Assembly: GCA_045546175.1 (NCBI GenBank)
Contig: JAZQCI010000111.1
Coordinates: 52,364 to 116,363, forward strand
Direction of reading: 5' to 3'
Source: CAG-791 sp045546175
Lineage (GTDB): Bacteria > Bacillota > Clostridia > Lachnospirales > Lachnospiraceae
DNA length: 64,000 nucleotides
Part shown: in pieces, positions 7,361-15,890 of the stretch
Position numbering within the stretch: the first letter of the stretch is position 1
Layout of the letters: the number at the start of each line of letters is the position of its first letter
Notes under the pieces: generated by a model
What the model was told of the DNA's origin: nothing
The model's input: only the letters and a program-made list of their open reading frames with translations
The model's database searches: none
Program-made: the position numbers and the translations under genes

Positions 7361-8187
7361 TGCTGGAAGTCAGAGATCTCCATGTAAAATTTCATAACAG
7401 AGACAGGGAAGCCGTGGCGGGCGTGACCTTTACGCTTAAGGACGGAGAGATTCTGGGGCTGGTCGGCGAATCCGGCTCCGGTAAATCTGTCACGGCGATG
7501 AGCATAGCAGGCCTCCTTCCCCGCAAAAAGTGCGATTACAGAGGGGACGTGCTCGTGGACGGCGAAGACATGCTGCACGCGAACAGAAGCCTTCTGCGCA
7601 AAATACAGGGAAATAAGATCGGCGTCGTCTTCCAGGAGCCCATGAGCGCCATGGACCCGCTTATGAAAGTGGGCAGGCAGGTGGAAGAAGTGCTTGTCAT
7701 CCACACGGACCTGGGGCCCGAAGAGCGCAAAAAGCTGGCCATAGAGGCCTTGGCAGATGTGGAGCTGCCGAACCCCGAAGAGGTCTACGACAAGTATCCG
7801 CACGAGCTTTCCGGCGGCATGCTGCAGAGATCGATGATCGCGGCGGCTATTGTGGCGCGGCCCAGCCTTCTTCTTCTGGACGAGCCCACGACGGCGCTGG
7901 ATGTGACGATCCAGGCCCAGATTCTCAAGCTCCTGGTCAAGCTCAACAAAAAACACGGCATGTCCATGCTCTTCATTTCTCACAACCTGGGTGTCGTGAG
8001 AAAGTTATGCAAGCGCGTCGCCGTCATGCAGCGCGGCGTCATCGTTGAGGAGGGGGCGACAAACGATGTCTTCTTCCGCCCGCAGCATCCTTATACGCAG
8101 CATCTGATCGAGTGCATTCCCGCGAGGGTAAAAGTCATCGCCAGGAAGAAGGCGGAAGAGACAGAGGGAGGTGCAGATAATGACTGA
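7360..8187 (+). CDS. Peptide ABC transporter ATP-binding protein, OppD/DppD family
   Basis: The 275-aa ATPase has Walker A GESGSGKS (about 36-43), signature LSGGMLQR (about 150), Walker B LLLLDEPTTALD and H-loop FISHNLG. It lacks most of the C-terminal Cys-rich oligopeptide extension of long OppD proteins, ending soon after the HPYTQHLI motif. It follows a perfect AAGGAGGTGA site and shares one base with the permease stop. It works as a heterodimer with the next gene. Confidence 0.9.
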   Translation: MLEVRDLHVKFHNRDREAVAGVTFTLKDGEILGLVGESGSGKSVTAMSIAGLLPRKKCDYRGDVLVDGEDMLHANRSLLRKIQGNKIGVVFQEPMSAMDPLMKVGRQVEEVLVIHTDLGPEERKKLAIEALADVELPNPEEVYDKYPHELSGGMLQRSMIAAAIVARPSLLLLDEPTTALDVTIQAQILKLLVKLNKKHGMSMLFISHNLGVVRKLCKRVAVMQRGVIVEEGATNDVFFRPQHPYTQHLIECIPARVKVIARKKAEETEGGADND

Positions 8188-8992
8188 CAGCATTTTAAAT
8201 TCGGCCGCCTCTGTGACGGGCGCGGAAGCCGCAGGTTCTGCCGGACAGCAGCCCGCGGAAGACAGGCAGCTCGTCCTTGAAGTCAATCATGTGAGCGGCG
8301 GATACCGCACGGCCGGCCTCTTCGGCAAAGGCAAGTACCAGCAGGTCCTGTACGATGTGGATTTCAACATCCGGCACGGCGAGATCATGGGGCTTGTGGG
8401 CGAGAGCGGTACCGGCAAGTCTACTTTGGCAAGAATGATCCTTGGCATGCTGGAGCCGGAAGAAGGCAGCATCGTGCACCACACGAAGCGCCCGCAGATC
8501 ATCTTCCAGGATCCCTACAGCTCCCTGAACCCTGCCTACACGGTGGAGTGGACGCTGGAGGAGCCCCTGCGCGTGTTCGGCAAATACGACGCGGCGGAGA
8601 GAAAGCGCCGGGTCCGTGACATGCTCGCCAAAGTAGAGCTCCCCGAAGAGGTCCTGGGCGCAAGGCCTTCGGAACTTTCCGGCGGCCAGAGGCAGAGAGT
8701 CAGCATCGCGGCGGCGCTGATCAGAAGGCCCCGCTTTATCATCGCGGATGAGCCGGTCTCGGCTCTTGACGTGACGATCCAGGCCCAGATCCTGCAGCTT
8801 CTTCGCGACCTGCGCGAGGAACTGGACCTGAGCTATCTGTTCATTTCCCACGACCTCAACGTCGTGTATCAGCTCTGCGACAGAGTTCTTGTCATGAAAA
8901 AGGGAAGAATTGTGGAGCAGGGGACGGTGGATGAGGTCTACGATCATCCCAAGGAAGAATATACAAGGCAGCTGCTGGCGGCAGCGGAATAA
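8180..8992 (+). CDS. Peptide ABC transporter ATP-binding protein, OppF/DppF family
   Basis: The 270-aa ATPase has Walker A GESGTGKS, Q-loop IIFQDPYSSLNP, signature LSGGQRQR, Walker B FIIADEPVSALD and the C-terminal HPKEEYTRQLL motif. ATG 8180 is preferred to the in-frame ATG at 8171 because GGGAGG lies at 8166-8171. It overlaps oppD by eight bases. An Ala/Gly-rich stretch of about 25 residues precedes the ATPase fold. Last gene of the operon, followed by a terminator. Confidence 0.9.
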   Translation: MTDSILNSAASVTGAEAAGSAGQQPAEDRQLVLEVNHVSGGYRTAGLFGKGKYQQVLYDVDFNIRHGEIMGLVGESGTGKSTLARMILGMLEPEEGSIVHHTKRPQIIFQDPYSSLNPAYTVEWTLEEPLRVFGKYDAAERKRRVRDMLAKVELPEEVLGARPSELSGGQRQRVSIAAALIRRPRFIIADEPVSALDVTIQAQILQLLRDLREELDLSYLFISHDLNVVYQLCDRVLVMKKGRIVEQGTVDEVYDHPKEEYTRQLLAAAE

Positions 8993-8997
8993 AAAAG

Positions 8998-9030
8998 CAG
9001 GGGTGTTGCATTGCAACATCCCTGTTTTTT
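8998..9030. terminator. Terminator between oppF and the phosphoesterase
   Basis: CAGGGGTGTTGCA (8998-9010) pairs with TTGCAACATCCCTG (9011-9024), followed by seven T. Upstream A residues allow use on the other strand too, where the phosphoesterase ends at 9059. Confidence 0.85.
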
Positions 9031-9058
9031 TGGCGACCTGGCGGGGGAAAAGCTTTCC

Positions 9059-9607
9059 TCAATAGCCTTCCTCTCTTTTCTCCGCCTCACGGATTTGCTC
9101 TCTAAGTGTTTCCAGCAGAATCGGAGTATAGTCGATGCGCTCCACGCTGACGCAGGCACTGCGGCTGCTGACGGACCGGTAAGACGGGTGATTGTGGACG
9201 TGTCCGTACAGGTTGGCGTAGGGCATGCTCCTGCAGACATAAAGAGGAGCATGTGACAAAATAAAGAACTCCTTCAGGATGACCGGCAGATCATAGCACT
9301 CCTCGAAGCCAAGGTCCCTCCATTCCTGCGGGGACAGGTAGGTGTCATGATTGCCTATGACAAGGAATTTGCGTCCCTTGAGCTGAGAGAGCAGTTCGCG
9401 GCAGCGGGCCTGCCCGCCGGAGCAGAAGTCGCCCAGATGATAGACCAGGTCATTGTCGCTGACGACTGCGTTCCAGCGCCGGATCATCTCCCTGTCCATT
9501 GTGTCGGTGTCAAGAAAGGGGCGCTCCTCATACAATCTTATATTCTCATCTCCGAAATGGGTATCCGCGATCAGGAAGATTCGGCTTTCCTGTTTAGTGG
9601 TGTTCAT
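9059..9607 (-). CDS. Calcineurin-like metallophosphoesterase
   Basis: The 182-aa protein carries the full metal-binding series: DTHFGD (about 14-19), GDFC (about 59), GNHD (about 84), SHAP (about 116) and GHVHNH (about 133). These bind a dinuclear metal centre in phosphodiesterases and phosphatases of this superfamily. The substrate cannot be told. AAGGAGAAAAGG precedes the start on the minus strand. It is transcribed alone and converges with oppF. Confidence 0.88.
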   Translation of the reverse strand: MNTTKQESRIFLIADTHFGDENIRLYEERPFLDTDTMDREMIRRWNAVVSDNDLVYHLGDFCSGGQARCRELLSQLKGRKFLVIGNHDTYLSPQEWRDLGFEECYDLPVILKEFFILSHAPLYVCRSMPYANLYGHVHNHPSYRSVSSRSACVSVERIDYTPILLETLREQIREAEKREEGY

Positions 9608-9669
9608 CCTTTTCTCCTTGTTCTCCCGCGCCTGCCGGGCGTTTGTACTTAATACATATCTGCTATAAC

Positions 9670-9697
9670 TTTGACATCCTCCCGAATATATGTCAAA
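9670..9697. promoter_or_regulatory. Inverted repeat in the divergent promoter region
   Basis: TTTGACAT (9670-9677) and ATGTCAAA (9690-9697) are perfect 8-bp arms around 12 bases. Each arm contains a TTGACA-like hexamer on one strand. It lies between the phosphoesterase start (9607) and the regulator promoter, so it may be an operator or part of the leftward promoter. Confidence 0.4.
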
Positions 9698-9756
9698 TTG
9701 TATATTTTTTGAAGGAAAATGAATTAATAATTTGTTTAGAAAAATCCAACTAATAA

Positions 9757-9784
9757 TTGACTTAAAGTTTAGTAATAGTATAAT
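9757..9784 (+). promoter_or_regulatory. Promoter of the XRE-cupin regulator / pot operon
   Basis: TTGACT (9757-9762), a 16-bp spacer and TATAAT (9779-9784), in an AT-rich stretch with no other features. Confidence 0.75.
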
Positions 9785-9839
9785 TGTGAATCGTACGAAA
9801 AAGTTTAGTATCAGAATATTTTCAGTTTATTATCAGAAT
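9766..9839 (+). promoter_or_regulatory. Three direct repeats, probable operator
   Basis: AGTTTAGTAATAGTAT (9766-9781), AGTTTAGTATCAGAAT (9802-9817) and AGTTTATTATCAGAAT (9824-9839) are near-identical 16-bp repeats. The first overlaps the -10 and the others lie just downstream of the predicted start of transcription. Binding by the adjacent XRE-cupin protein, repressing the pot operon, is an inference from position. Confidence 0.6.
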
Positions 9840-9921
9840 TGATAGACGGCGGACCAAAGAAATGGTTTAAAAGACTTCAAGAGTACGGGCAACAGGAAAA
9901 ACCAGGGAGGAAGGCAGAAAA

Positions 9922-10476
9922 ATGGATACTGACAGTATCAACAAAGACATAGGCAGGAGGATCAGGAATCACCGGAACAGAAACGGGCTGACACAGCAGG
10001 AGCTCGCCGACCGCACGGAACTGACCAAAGGGTTCATTTCTCAGCTGGAGAGAGGGCAGGTTTCGGCTTCGGTGGTGACACTTATGGACCTCATCGAGTG
10101 TCTGGGCACGACGCCGGCGGAATTCTTCAAGGATGAAGAGGAGCAGGTAGTCTTTACGGAAAAGGAATATTTTGAAAAGTTGGATGAACAGGGCAACAGC
10201 AGGCAGTGGATCGTGCCGACGGCGCAGAGACTGCAGATGGAGCCGTTGCTGGTGGTGATCCAACCGCATTCATCACTGGAGGAAGACAAGCCGCACAGCG
10301 GCGAGGAATTCGGATACCTGATGAGCGGAAGGCTGAACCTGTGGCTCGGGGACAAGGTGTATCACATCAAGTCCGGCGAGAGTTTCTATTATCAGGCGGC
10401 GCAGAAGCATCGGATCGAAAATCCGGGCGGAAGGCCCGCAAAGTTTTTGTGGATCAGTTCACCTCCAGAGTTTTGA
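9922..10476 (+). CDS. XRE-family regulator with cupin domain (PuuR-like)
   Basis: The 184-aa protein has an N-terminal helix-turn-helix (about 10-64; IRNHRNRNGLTQQELADRT then KGFISQLERGQV) and a C-terminal cupin (about 105-180; HSGEEFGYLMSGRL, then HRIENPGG). Cupin regulators of this type sense small molecules; PuuR senses putrescine. It lies 59 bp upstream of potA on the same strand with no terminator between, so regulation of polyamine uptake is a reasonable inference. The start follows GGGAGGAAGG. Confidence 0.88.
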   Translation: MDTDSINKDIGRRIRNHRNRNGLTQQELADRTELTKGFISQLERGQVSASVVTLMDLIECLGTTPAEFFKDEEEQVVFTEKEYFEKLDEQGNSRQWIVPTAQRLQMEPLLVVIQPHSSLEEDKPHSGEEFGYLMSGRLNLWLGDKVYHIKSGESFYYQAAQKHRIENPGGRPAKFLWISSPPEF

Positions 10477-10535
10477 CCTGGGTGCTGCTAAACTGACATA
10501 GTGCTGCAAACAATTTTTTTATGGAGAACAAGGAA

Positions 10536-11978
10536 ATGGAGAACAACACAAACATTATAGAACTGCGCGGTATCTGCAAAGTCTATGAAGACGGCTATAA
10601 GGCCGTCGACGACTTCAATCTGGAAGTCAAGAGAGGGGAATTTGTAACGCTTCTGGGCCCGTCGGGCTGCGGCAAGACCACGACTCTGCGCATGATCGCC
10701 GGGTTCCTTATGCCGTCATCGGGGGAGATTCTGTTAAACGGAAAGTCCATCCAGGATCTGCCGCCCTATAAGAGACCGGTCAACACGGTCTTCCAGAGGT
10801 ATGCTCTGTTTCCTCATATGAATATCTACAATAATATCGCATTCGGGCTCAAGCAGAAGAAGATGCCCAAGGATGTCATCGAGCGCAAGGTGCGCCGGGT
10901 CCTGGACCTGGTGGATCTGGAGGGCTTTGAGCAGAGAAGCGTCAGCACGCTTTCCGGCGGTCAGCAGCAGCGTATCGCGATCGCGAGGGCGCTGGTCAAT
11001 GAGCCAGAGATCCTGCTTCTGGATGAGCCTCTGGGCGCACTGGACCTCAAGATGCGCAAGGAGATGCAGATCGAGCTCAAGGATATGCACGACAAGCTGG
11101 GCATCACCTTCATCTATGTCACGCATGACCAGGAAGAGGCACTCACGATGTCCGACAAGATCGTCGTCATGAACGAGGGCAAGATCCAGCAGGTGGGCAC
11201 ACCCGAGGATATCTACAATGAGCCGAAGAATGCCTTTGTCGCCGACTTTATCGGGGAGAGCAATATTTTCAACGGAATGATGACGGGCAAGCTCCGCGCG
11301 AGATTCTGCGGCGGCGAGTTCGAGTGCGTGGACGACTACGAGGAAGGCACGCACATCACAGCGGTCGTAAGGCCGGAGGATGTGGAGCTGACAAAGCCCG
11401 AGCTGGGAATCATCCAGGGCGTCGTGGACTCCGTGATCTTCAAGGGAATGCACTATGAGATCGTCGTGTTGTCCGGAAAAAACGAGATCGTGAGCCAGAC
11501 TGTGCACTCCGCTAAGGTCGGAGACCGGGTCGGCATCCGCGTGGAACCCGACAACATCCACATCATGCTGGCGGAGGACCATACCAACCTGTTCTTTGCC
11601 GATATCAACAAGGACTACAGGCTGGAGTACAACGGCCATGTTCTGGACACGAGCCTCACCAAGATCATCAAGGGAAGCTCCAGAAGAGAAGACGGAACGC
11701 TGCAGGATGCCAGCGGAGAGGCCATTGATTCCAAGCGTATCCGCATTCAGGTGGCGATCGGACCCAGCGACATTCAGATGACGGACGATCAGGACGCCGG
11801 ACTGATCCAGGGAACCATCAGCAACCTGATCTACAAGGGCGACCACTACAGCTACATCATTCACACCGAGCTGGAGCAGGATTTCGTGGTCAACGACGAG
11901 TACCTGTGGAACATGGGGGACCGCGTCGGCCTCCTGATGCCGGTGGAGAAGATGACCTTTACCATCAAGAAGAAGTAA
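10536..11978 (+). CDS. potA: Spermidine/putrescine ABC transporter ATP-binding protein
   Basis: About 480 aa. Walker A GPSGCGKT, Q-loop, signature LSGGQQQR, Walker B EILLLDEPLGALDLKMR and H-loop YVTHDQEEAL lie in the first 240 residues. The regulatory C-terminal half holds two TOBE-type beta repeats, GIIQGVVDSVIFKGMHYEIV and GLIQGTISNLIYKGDHYSYI, about 130 residues apart. Usual PotA is about 350-380 aa with one such pair of half-folds, so this one is extended. ATG 10521 is also in frame but has no ribosome site; ATG 10536 has GGAG nine bases upstream. Confidence 0.92.
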   Translation: MENNTNIIELRGICKVYEDGYKAVDDFNLEVKRGEFVTLLGPSGCGKTTTLRMIAGFLMPSSGEILLNGKSIQDLPPYKRPVNTVFQRYALFPHMNIYNNIAFGLKQKKMPKDVIERKVRRVLDLVDLEGFEQRSVSTLSGGQQQRIAIARALVNEPEILLLDEPLGALDLKMRKEMQIELKDMHDKLGITFIYVTHDQEEALTMSDKIVVMNEGKIQQVGTPEDIYNEPKNAFVADFIGESNIFNGMMTGKLRARFCGGEFECVDDYEEGTHITAVVRPEDVELTKPELGIIQGVVDSVIFKGMHYEIVVLSGKNEIVSQTVHSAKVGDRVGIRVEPDNIHIMLAEDHTNLFFADINKDYRLEYNGHVLDTSLTKIIKGSSRREDGTLQDASGEAIDSKRIRIQVAIGPSDIQMTDDQDAGLIQGTISNLIYKGDHYSYIIHTELEQDFVVNDEYLWNMGDRVGLLMPVEKMTFTIKKK

Positions 11979-12004
11979 GCGTAAAGCTTTTGGAGGGATA
12001 ACAA

Positions 12005-12790
12005 TTGAGTTTTTCAAGAAAAAATCTGGGAATTCCATATGCGGTCTTTCTGTTGCTCTTCGTGGTGGCTCCGCTGATCGTCCTTGTGTTCTATGCTTTC
12101 ACGAACGGACAGGGGCAGTTCACCCTTGAGAACCTGACCGGCTTTTTCACGGATCCCAATACAGTGGGAACTTTGTTCTACAGTTTTGCGATCGCGTTCG
12201 TCACGACCATCGTCTGCCTGCTTCTGGCTTACCCTATCGCCTATATTTTGGCCATGAGTGAGCTCAAGACCAAGTCGGTGATCGTCATGGTCTTCGTGCT
12301 GCCCATGTGGATCAACTTCTCCCTGCGCATCACGGCGCTCAAGGAGGTCCTGACCCTGATCGAGGGGAATCTTGCCAGGTATCCTTTTACGAATGCGGTC
12401 ATCGGTATCACCTACGATTTCCTGCCCTTTATGATCCTGCCGATCTACACGACGCTCGAGAAACTGGACGGCGCGCTGCGCGAGGCGGCGATGGATCTGG
12501 GGGCTGACCCGGTGCGGACCTTCCTGCAGGTGACCCTGCCTCTGTCCGTGCCCGGCATTATAAGCGGAGTGTCCATGGTCTTCCTTCCCGCGATGACCAA
12601 CTATGTCGTCCTGGATATGCTCTACAACAGCACTTATATCATGGGCAGTCTTATCGGAAGCTATTTCTCGGCCTACAACTGGCACGGCGGATCTATGATC
12701 GCGCTGATCCTGCTTGTGATCATCTGCCTGTTCACCCTGCTCACGTCGGAGGACGGAGAGGAGAATCCGAGAGGAGGTGCGCTTCTGTAA
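12005..12790 (+). CDS. potB: Spermidine/putrescine ABC transporter permease
   Basis: The 261-aa protein has about six hydrophobic segments and the docking loop DGALREAAMDLGADPVRTFL near residue 155. TTG start at 12005 behind GGAGGG at 11992. Together with PotC it forms the polyamine channel powered by PotA. The stop shares a base with the next start. Confidence 0.92.
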   Translation: MSFSRKNLGIPYAVFLLLFVVAPLIVLVFYAFTNGQGQFTLENLTGFFTDPNTVGTLFYSFAIAFVTTIVCLLLAYPIAYILAMSELKTKSVIVMVFVLPMWINFSLRITALKEVLTLIEGNLARYPFTNAVIGITYDFLPFMILPIYTTLEKLDGALREAAMDLGADPVRTFLQVTLPLSVPGIISGVSMVFLPAMTNYVVLDMLYNSTYIMGSLIGSYFSAYNWHGGSMIALILLVIICLFTLLTSEDGEENPRGGALL

Positions 12791-13593
12791 TGGCCAAAAT
12801 AGTAAAACGCGCTTACCTTATCATCATGCTTCTGTTCATTTATTTTCCGATCCTGATCCTTGCGGTGTTCAGCTTTACGAGCGCCACGCAGATCGGACAG
12901 CTTCGCGGCTTCTCGATGCAGAATTATGTGACGCTGTTCACGACCCCGGAGCTCACGGATATGATCCGCGGAACGATCTTTCTGGCGCTGGGATCGGCCA
13001 CGATCGCGACGATCCTGGGGACGCTGGGAGCCATCGGAGCATTTTACTCCGGTAAAAGGGCCAACACGCTGATCACCTCCTTAAACCAGGTGCCCGTGGT
13101 CAACGCGGACGTCGTCACCGGTTTTTCCATCTGCATCCTTCTGGTGGTCGTCCTTCATATCAGCAAGGATACCTATATCCCGCTGGTGGCCGGCCACGTG
13201 ACGCTCTGCGCGCCCTTTGTGTTCTTGTCCGTCATGCCCAAGATCAAGCAGATGGACTCCAGTATCTATGAAGCTGCGCTGGATCTGGGTGCCACGCCGT
13301 TCACCGCGCTGTGGGAGATCGTGATCCCGCAGATCGTGCCGGGAATCATCTCCGGTTTCGCACTGGCGGTCACACTGTCGCTGGACGACTATTTTATTTC
13401 CACCTATACAAAGCCCGCCATGTTCGACACGATCAGCACCTATGTCGTCAACGCGACAAAGGGATCGCAGACGACGATCAAGACGGCGCTCTGGGCGCTC
13501 TCAACCGTTATTTTCGCCGTCGTGGTCCTGATCGTCCTCGGAATGAACCTCAGGGCCCTGAAGCAGGAAGGAGGGAGCCATGCAAAAGAGTAA
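12790..13593 (+). CDS. potC: Spermidine/putrescine ABC transporter permease
   Basis: The 267-aa second permease has the docking loop SSIYEAALDLGATPFTALWE near residue 155 and family features such as LSLDDYFISTYTKP. AGGAGG lies upstream, within the end of potB. It overlaps potD by 14 bases. Confidence 0.92.
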   Translation: MAKIVKRAYLIIMLLFIYFPILILAVFSFTSATQIGQLRGFSMQNYVTLFTTPELTDMIRGTIFLALGSATIATILGTLGAIGAFYSGKRANTLITSLNQVPVVNADVVTGFSICILLVVVLHISKDTYIPLVAGHVTLCAPFVFLSVMPKIKQMDSSIYEAALDLGATPFTALWEIVIPQIVPGIISGFALAVTLSLDDYFISTYTKPAMFDTISTYVVNATKGSQTTIKTALWALSTVIFAVVVLIVLGMNLRALKQEGGSHAKE

Positions 13594-15154
13594 TAGAAAC
13601 GGCCGGCGTCCCGCCCCTGTAAGGAACGGCGCGCTCTCAGCGCGGAGAACCTCTATCCGTGCGGCCGCGGCAGCCGCTGCAGCGGCGATCCTGGCAGTAT
13701 CCGGCGGAGCTTTCGCAGTGCCGCTGCGGGCCGATGCCGCCGAGAACAGCGAGGAAGTAGTCCTCAGAGTCTGCAACTGGGAAGAGTACATCGACCTGGG
13801 AGACTGGGACGAAGAGGAGACCATTGAGCTGGATTCCGGGAATATCATCGGCGAGAATTCCATGGTCAAGGACTTTGAGACCTGGTACGAAGAGACCTAC
13901 GGCGTCAAGGTGAAAGTGGAGTACTCCACCTTCGGCACCAACGAGGATCTCTACAACATGCTGACACTGGGAGACGAGTTCGACCTGGTCTGCCCCTCGG
14001 AATACATGATCATGAAGCTGATGCGGGAAGGGCAGACGGTGCCCCTCTCTGAGGAGTTTTTTGACCCGTCCGATGAAAACAACTACTACATAAAGGGTGT
14101 TTCTCCTTATATTAAGAAGATCTTCGACGAGCACGAGATCGACGGAGAGCCCTGGAGCCGCTACGCAGCGGGGTACATGTGGGGCGTGACGGGTATCGTC
14201 TATAACCCGGAAGTGGTCGAGAGGGAGGAGGCTTCCACCTGGAAGATCCTCAGCAATCCGAAGTACAGCCGGCAGGTCACGATCAAGGACAATGTAAGAG
14301 ATTCCTATTTTGCCGCAGTCGGAGCGATCAAGTCCGATCTGCTCATGTCCGAGGAGTTTCGGAGCGCCCCGGATTACGCGCAGAGGCTCGAGGACGAGAT
14401 GAATGACACTTCGCCCGAGATGATCGCAAAGGTACAGGACTATCTGCAGGAGTGCAAGGACAATGTCTATTCCTTCGAGACGGACTCCGGCAAGGCGGAC
14501 ATGATCACCGGAAAAGTAGTGGCCAACTACCAGTGGTCCGGAGACGGCGTGTACACGCTGGACCAGGCGGCCGAGGACGATTTTGACCTGGCCTTCGCGG
14601 TTCCGGAGGAGAGCACCAATATCTACTTCGACGGCTGGATCATGCTGAAAAACGGCATCAAGGGAAATGAAGCGAAGCAGAAGGCGGCGGAAGCCTTCAT
14701 CAATTTCAACTCCAGACCCGATAATGTCGTCCGCAATATGTACTATATAGGATATACTTCCGTCATCTCCGGAGGCGGCGATCCCACCATCTTCGAATAC
14801 GCGGATTACAACTACAGCGCGGAGGAAGGCGAGGAGACCGAGGAGTATGACCTGAGCTACTTCTTCGCGGAGGAAGGTGAGGAGACCGATGATTATGTGA
14901 TCGAGGCATCCCCGGATATGCTGGAGAGACAGCTGTACGCGGCTTACCCTCCGGACGATGTGATGCGCAGGTCTTCGATCATGACGTGCTTTGACGAGGA
15001 GCAGACCAAGGCGATCAACCAGATGTGGATCAACGTGCGCTGCTACAACCTCAGCAAGATGCCTTTCTGGGGCTGGATCTTCGCGGCGGTCGTGCTCGCG
15101 GGAGTCGTCTTCCTGGCCGTGAGGCGCTTTCAGAACTATAAAAAGAGACAGTAA
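13580..15154 (+). CDS. potD: Polyamine-binding protein PotD with C-terminal membrane anchor
   Basis: The 524-aa protein is much longer than the usual 340-360. Residues about 24-56 form a signal peptide rich in Ala, with a likely cut after ADA. The mature part starts with LRVCNWEEYIDL and shows typical PotD segments (FDLVCPSEYMIMKL, YQWSGDGVYTLDQA). There is no lipobox Cys. Instead residues about 498-515 form a hydrophobic helix followed by RRFQNYKKRQ, so it should be held by a C-terminal anchor. Two copies of an acidic EEGEETE/EEGEETD stretch lie near residues 412-435. GGAGGG precedes the start. Confidence 0.9.
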   Translation: MQKSNRNGRRPAPVRNGALSARRTSIRAAAAAAAAAILAVSGGAFAVPLRADAAENSEEVVLRVCNWEEYIDLGDWDEEETIELDSGNIIGENSMVKDFETWYEETYGVKVKVEYSTFGTNEDLYNMLTLGDEFDLVCPSEYMIMKLMREGQTVPLSEEFFDPSDENNYYIKGVSPYIKKIFDEHEIDGEPWSRYAAGYMWGVTGIVYNPEVVEREEASTWKILSNPKYSRQVTIKDNVRDSYFAAVGAIKSDLLMSEEFRSAPDYAQRLEDEMNDTSPEMIAKVQDYLQECKDNVYSFETDSGKADMITGKVVANYQWSGDGVYTLDQAAEDDFDLAFAVPEESTNIYFDGWIMLKNGIKGNEAKQKAAEAFINFNSRPDNVVRNMYYIGYTSVISGGGDPTIFEYADYNYSAEEGEETEEYDLSYFFAEEGEETDDYVIEASPDMLERQLYAAYPPDDVMRRSSIMTCFDEEQTKAINQMWINVRCYNLSKMPFWGWIFAAVVLAGVVFLAVRRFQNYKKRQ

Positions 15155-15162
15155 TGATACAA

Positions 15163-15186
15163 AAAAGAAGCGAGAGCTCTTCTTTT
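15163..15186 (+). terminator. Probable terminator after potD
   Basis: AAAAGAAG (15163-15170) and CTTCTTTT (15179-15186) form an 8-bp, A/T-rich stem ending in T residues. Weak but well placed at the end of the operon. Confidence 0.5.
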
Positions 15187-15332
15187 ACTGCCAGAGAATG
15201 GTATAATAAATCTTATAAAAGAAAAATATCACTGACAAATACAATGGTGCTGTGGTAGTATTGTAAGAGCGAAATAGATGTTTGCGCAAGGCTGATGAAT
15301 AGATCACAGCAGAGGTAAACTGAGGAGGCAGT

Positions 15333-15629
15333 ATGACAATCGATAAGAAAAAAGAAGGCAATCGGCTGGTTCTGGCAGTTTCAGGCCGCCTGGATACGAT
15401 GACGGCTCCGGAACTGGAAAACGTCATTAAGGACAATATGGACGGAGTGGAGGAGCTGATCCTTGATTTTAAAGATCTCGAGTACATCTCCTCGGCAGGA
15501 CTGCGCGTAGTTCTCGGAGCCAGGAAGGCTATGGGCGACAAGGGTTCCTTCTCTGTTCGCAATCTTTGCAGCGATGTCAGAGAGATCTTCGACATCACAG
15601 GATTCTCGGATATCATTACAATTGAGTGA
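15333..15629 (+). CDS. STAS-domain protein (anti-anti-sigma-factor type)
   Basis: The 98-aa protein is a single STAS domain: LVLAVSGRLDTMTAPELE, then LILDFKDLEYISSAGLRVVLGA. The SS at about residues 53-54 is where SpoIIAA/RsbV-type proteins are phosphorylated by a partner kinase. GAGGAGG precedes the ATG. A CTGACA-18-TAGTAT promoter may lie at 15232-15261. No anti-sigma kinase or phosphatase is nearby. It precedes the NHLP exporter genes but has its own terminator. Confidence 0.88.
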   Translation: MTIDKKKEGNRLVLAVSGRLDTMTAPELENVIKDNMDGVEELILDFKDLEYISSAGLRVVLGARKAMGDKGSFSVRNLCSDVREIFDITGFSDIITIE

Positions 15630-15704
15630 TTCACTATGAGCGGTGCGTTCATTCCAAGCGGGTGAATCGGAAGGTCTGCGGACAACAGGATTGTTGATTT
15701 GATG

Positions 15705-15732
15705 AGGCGGCACGTGAGCGTGCCGCCTTTTT
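15705..15732 (+). terminator. Terminator after the STAS gene
   Basis: Perfect AGGCGGCACG/CGTGCCGCCT stem (15705-15728) with a TGAG loop and a T run to 15732. Confidence 0.92.
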
Positions 15733-15830
15733 CTGTATCTTTACGATATTTTGATAAGGGATGGATGGCGTCGGAAGGAGCGGCAAACTGTATTTGCGGA
15801 TATGAGAATCTTCAGTATAATAATTATATG

Positions 15831-15864
15831 GACGCGGCGGCTCGCCCTGCGGGCACTGAATGCA
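15831..15864 (+). repeat. Possible degenerate copy of the dispersed hairpin element
   Basis: GACGCGGCGGCTCGCC followed by CTGCGGGCACTGAATGC resembles the right end of the dispersed element, with a GCTCGCC/GGGC partial hairpin. Only the right end is recognisable, so this is tentative. I saw no gene in the rest of 15733-15890. Confidence 0.35.
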
Positions 15865-15890
15865 TACTTTAGACAGTACAGAGGGGAAAG

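Noticed and set aside
10734..12038. 434-codon minus-strand frame
   Set aside because: Antisense shadow of potA.
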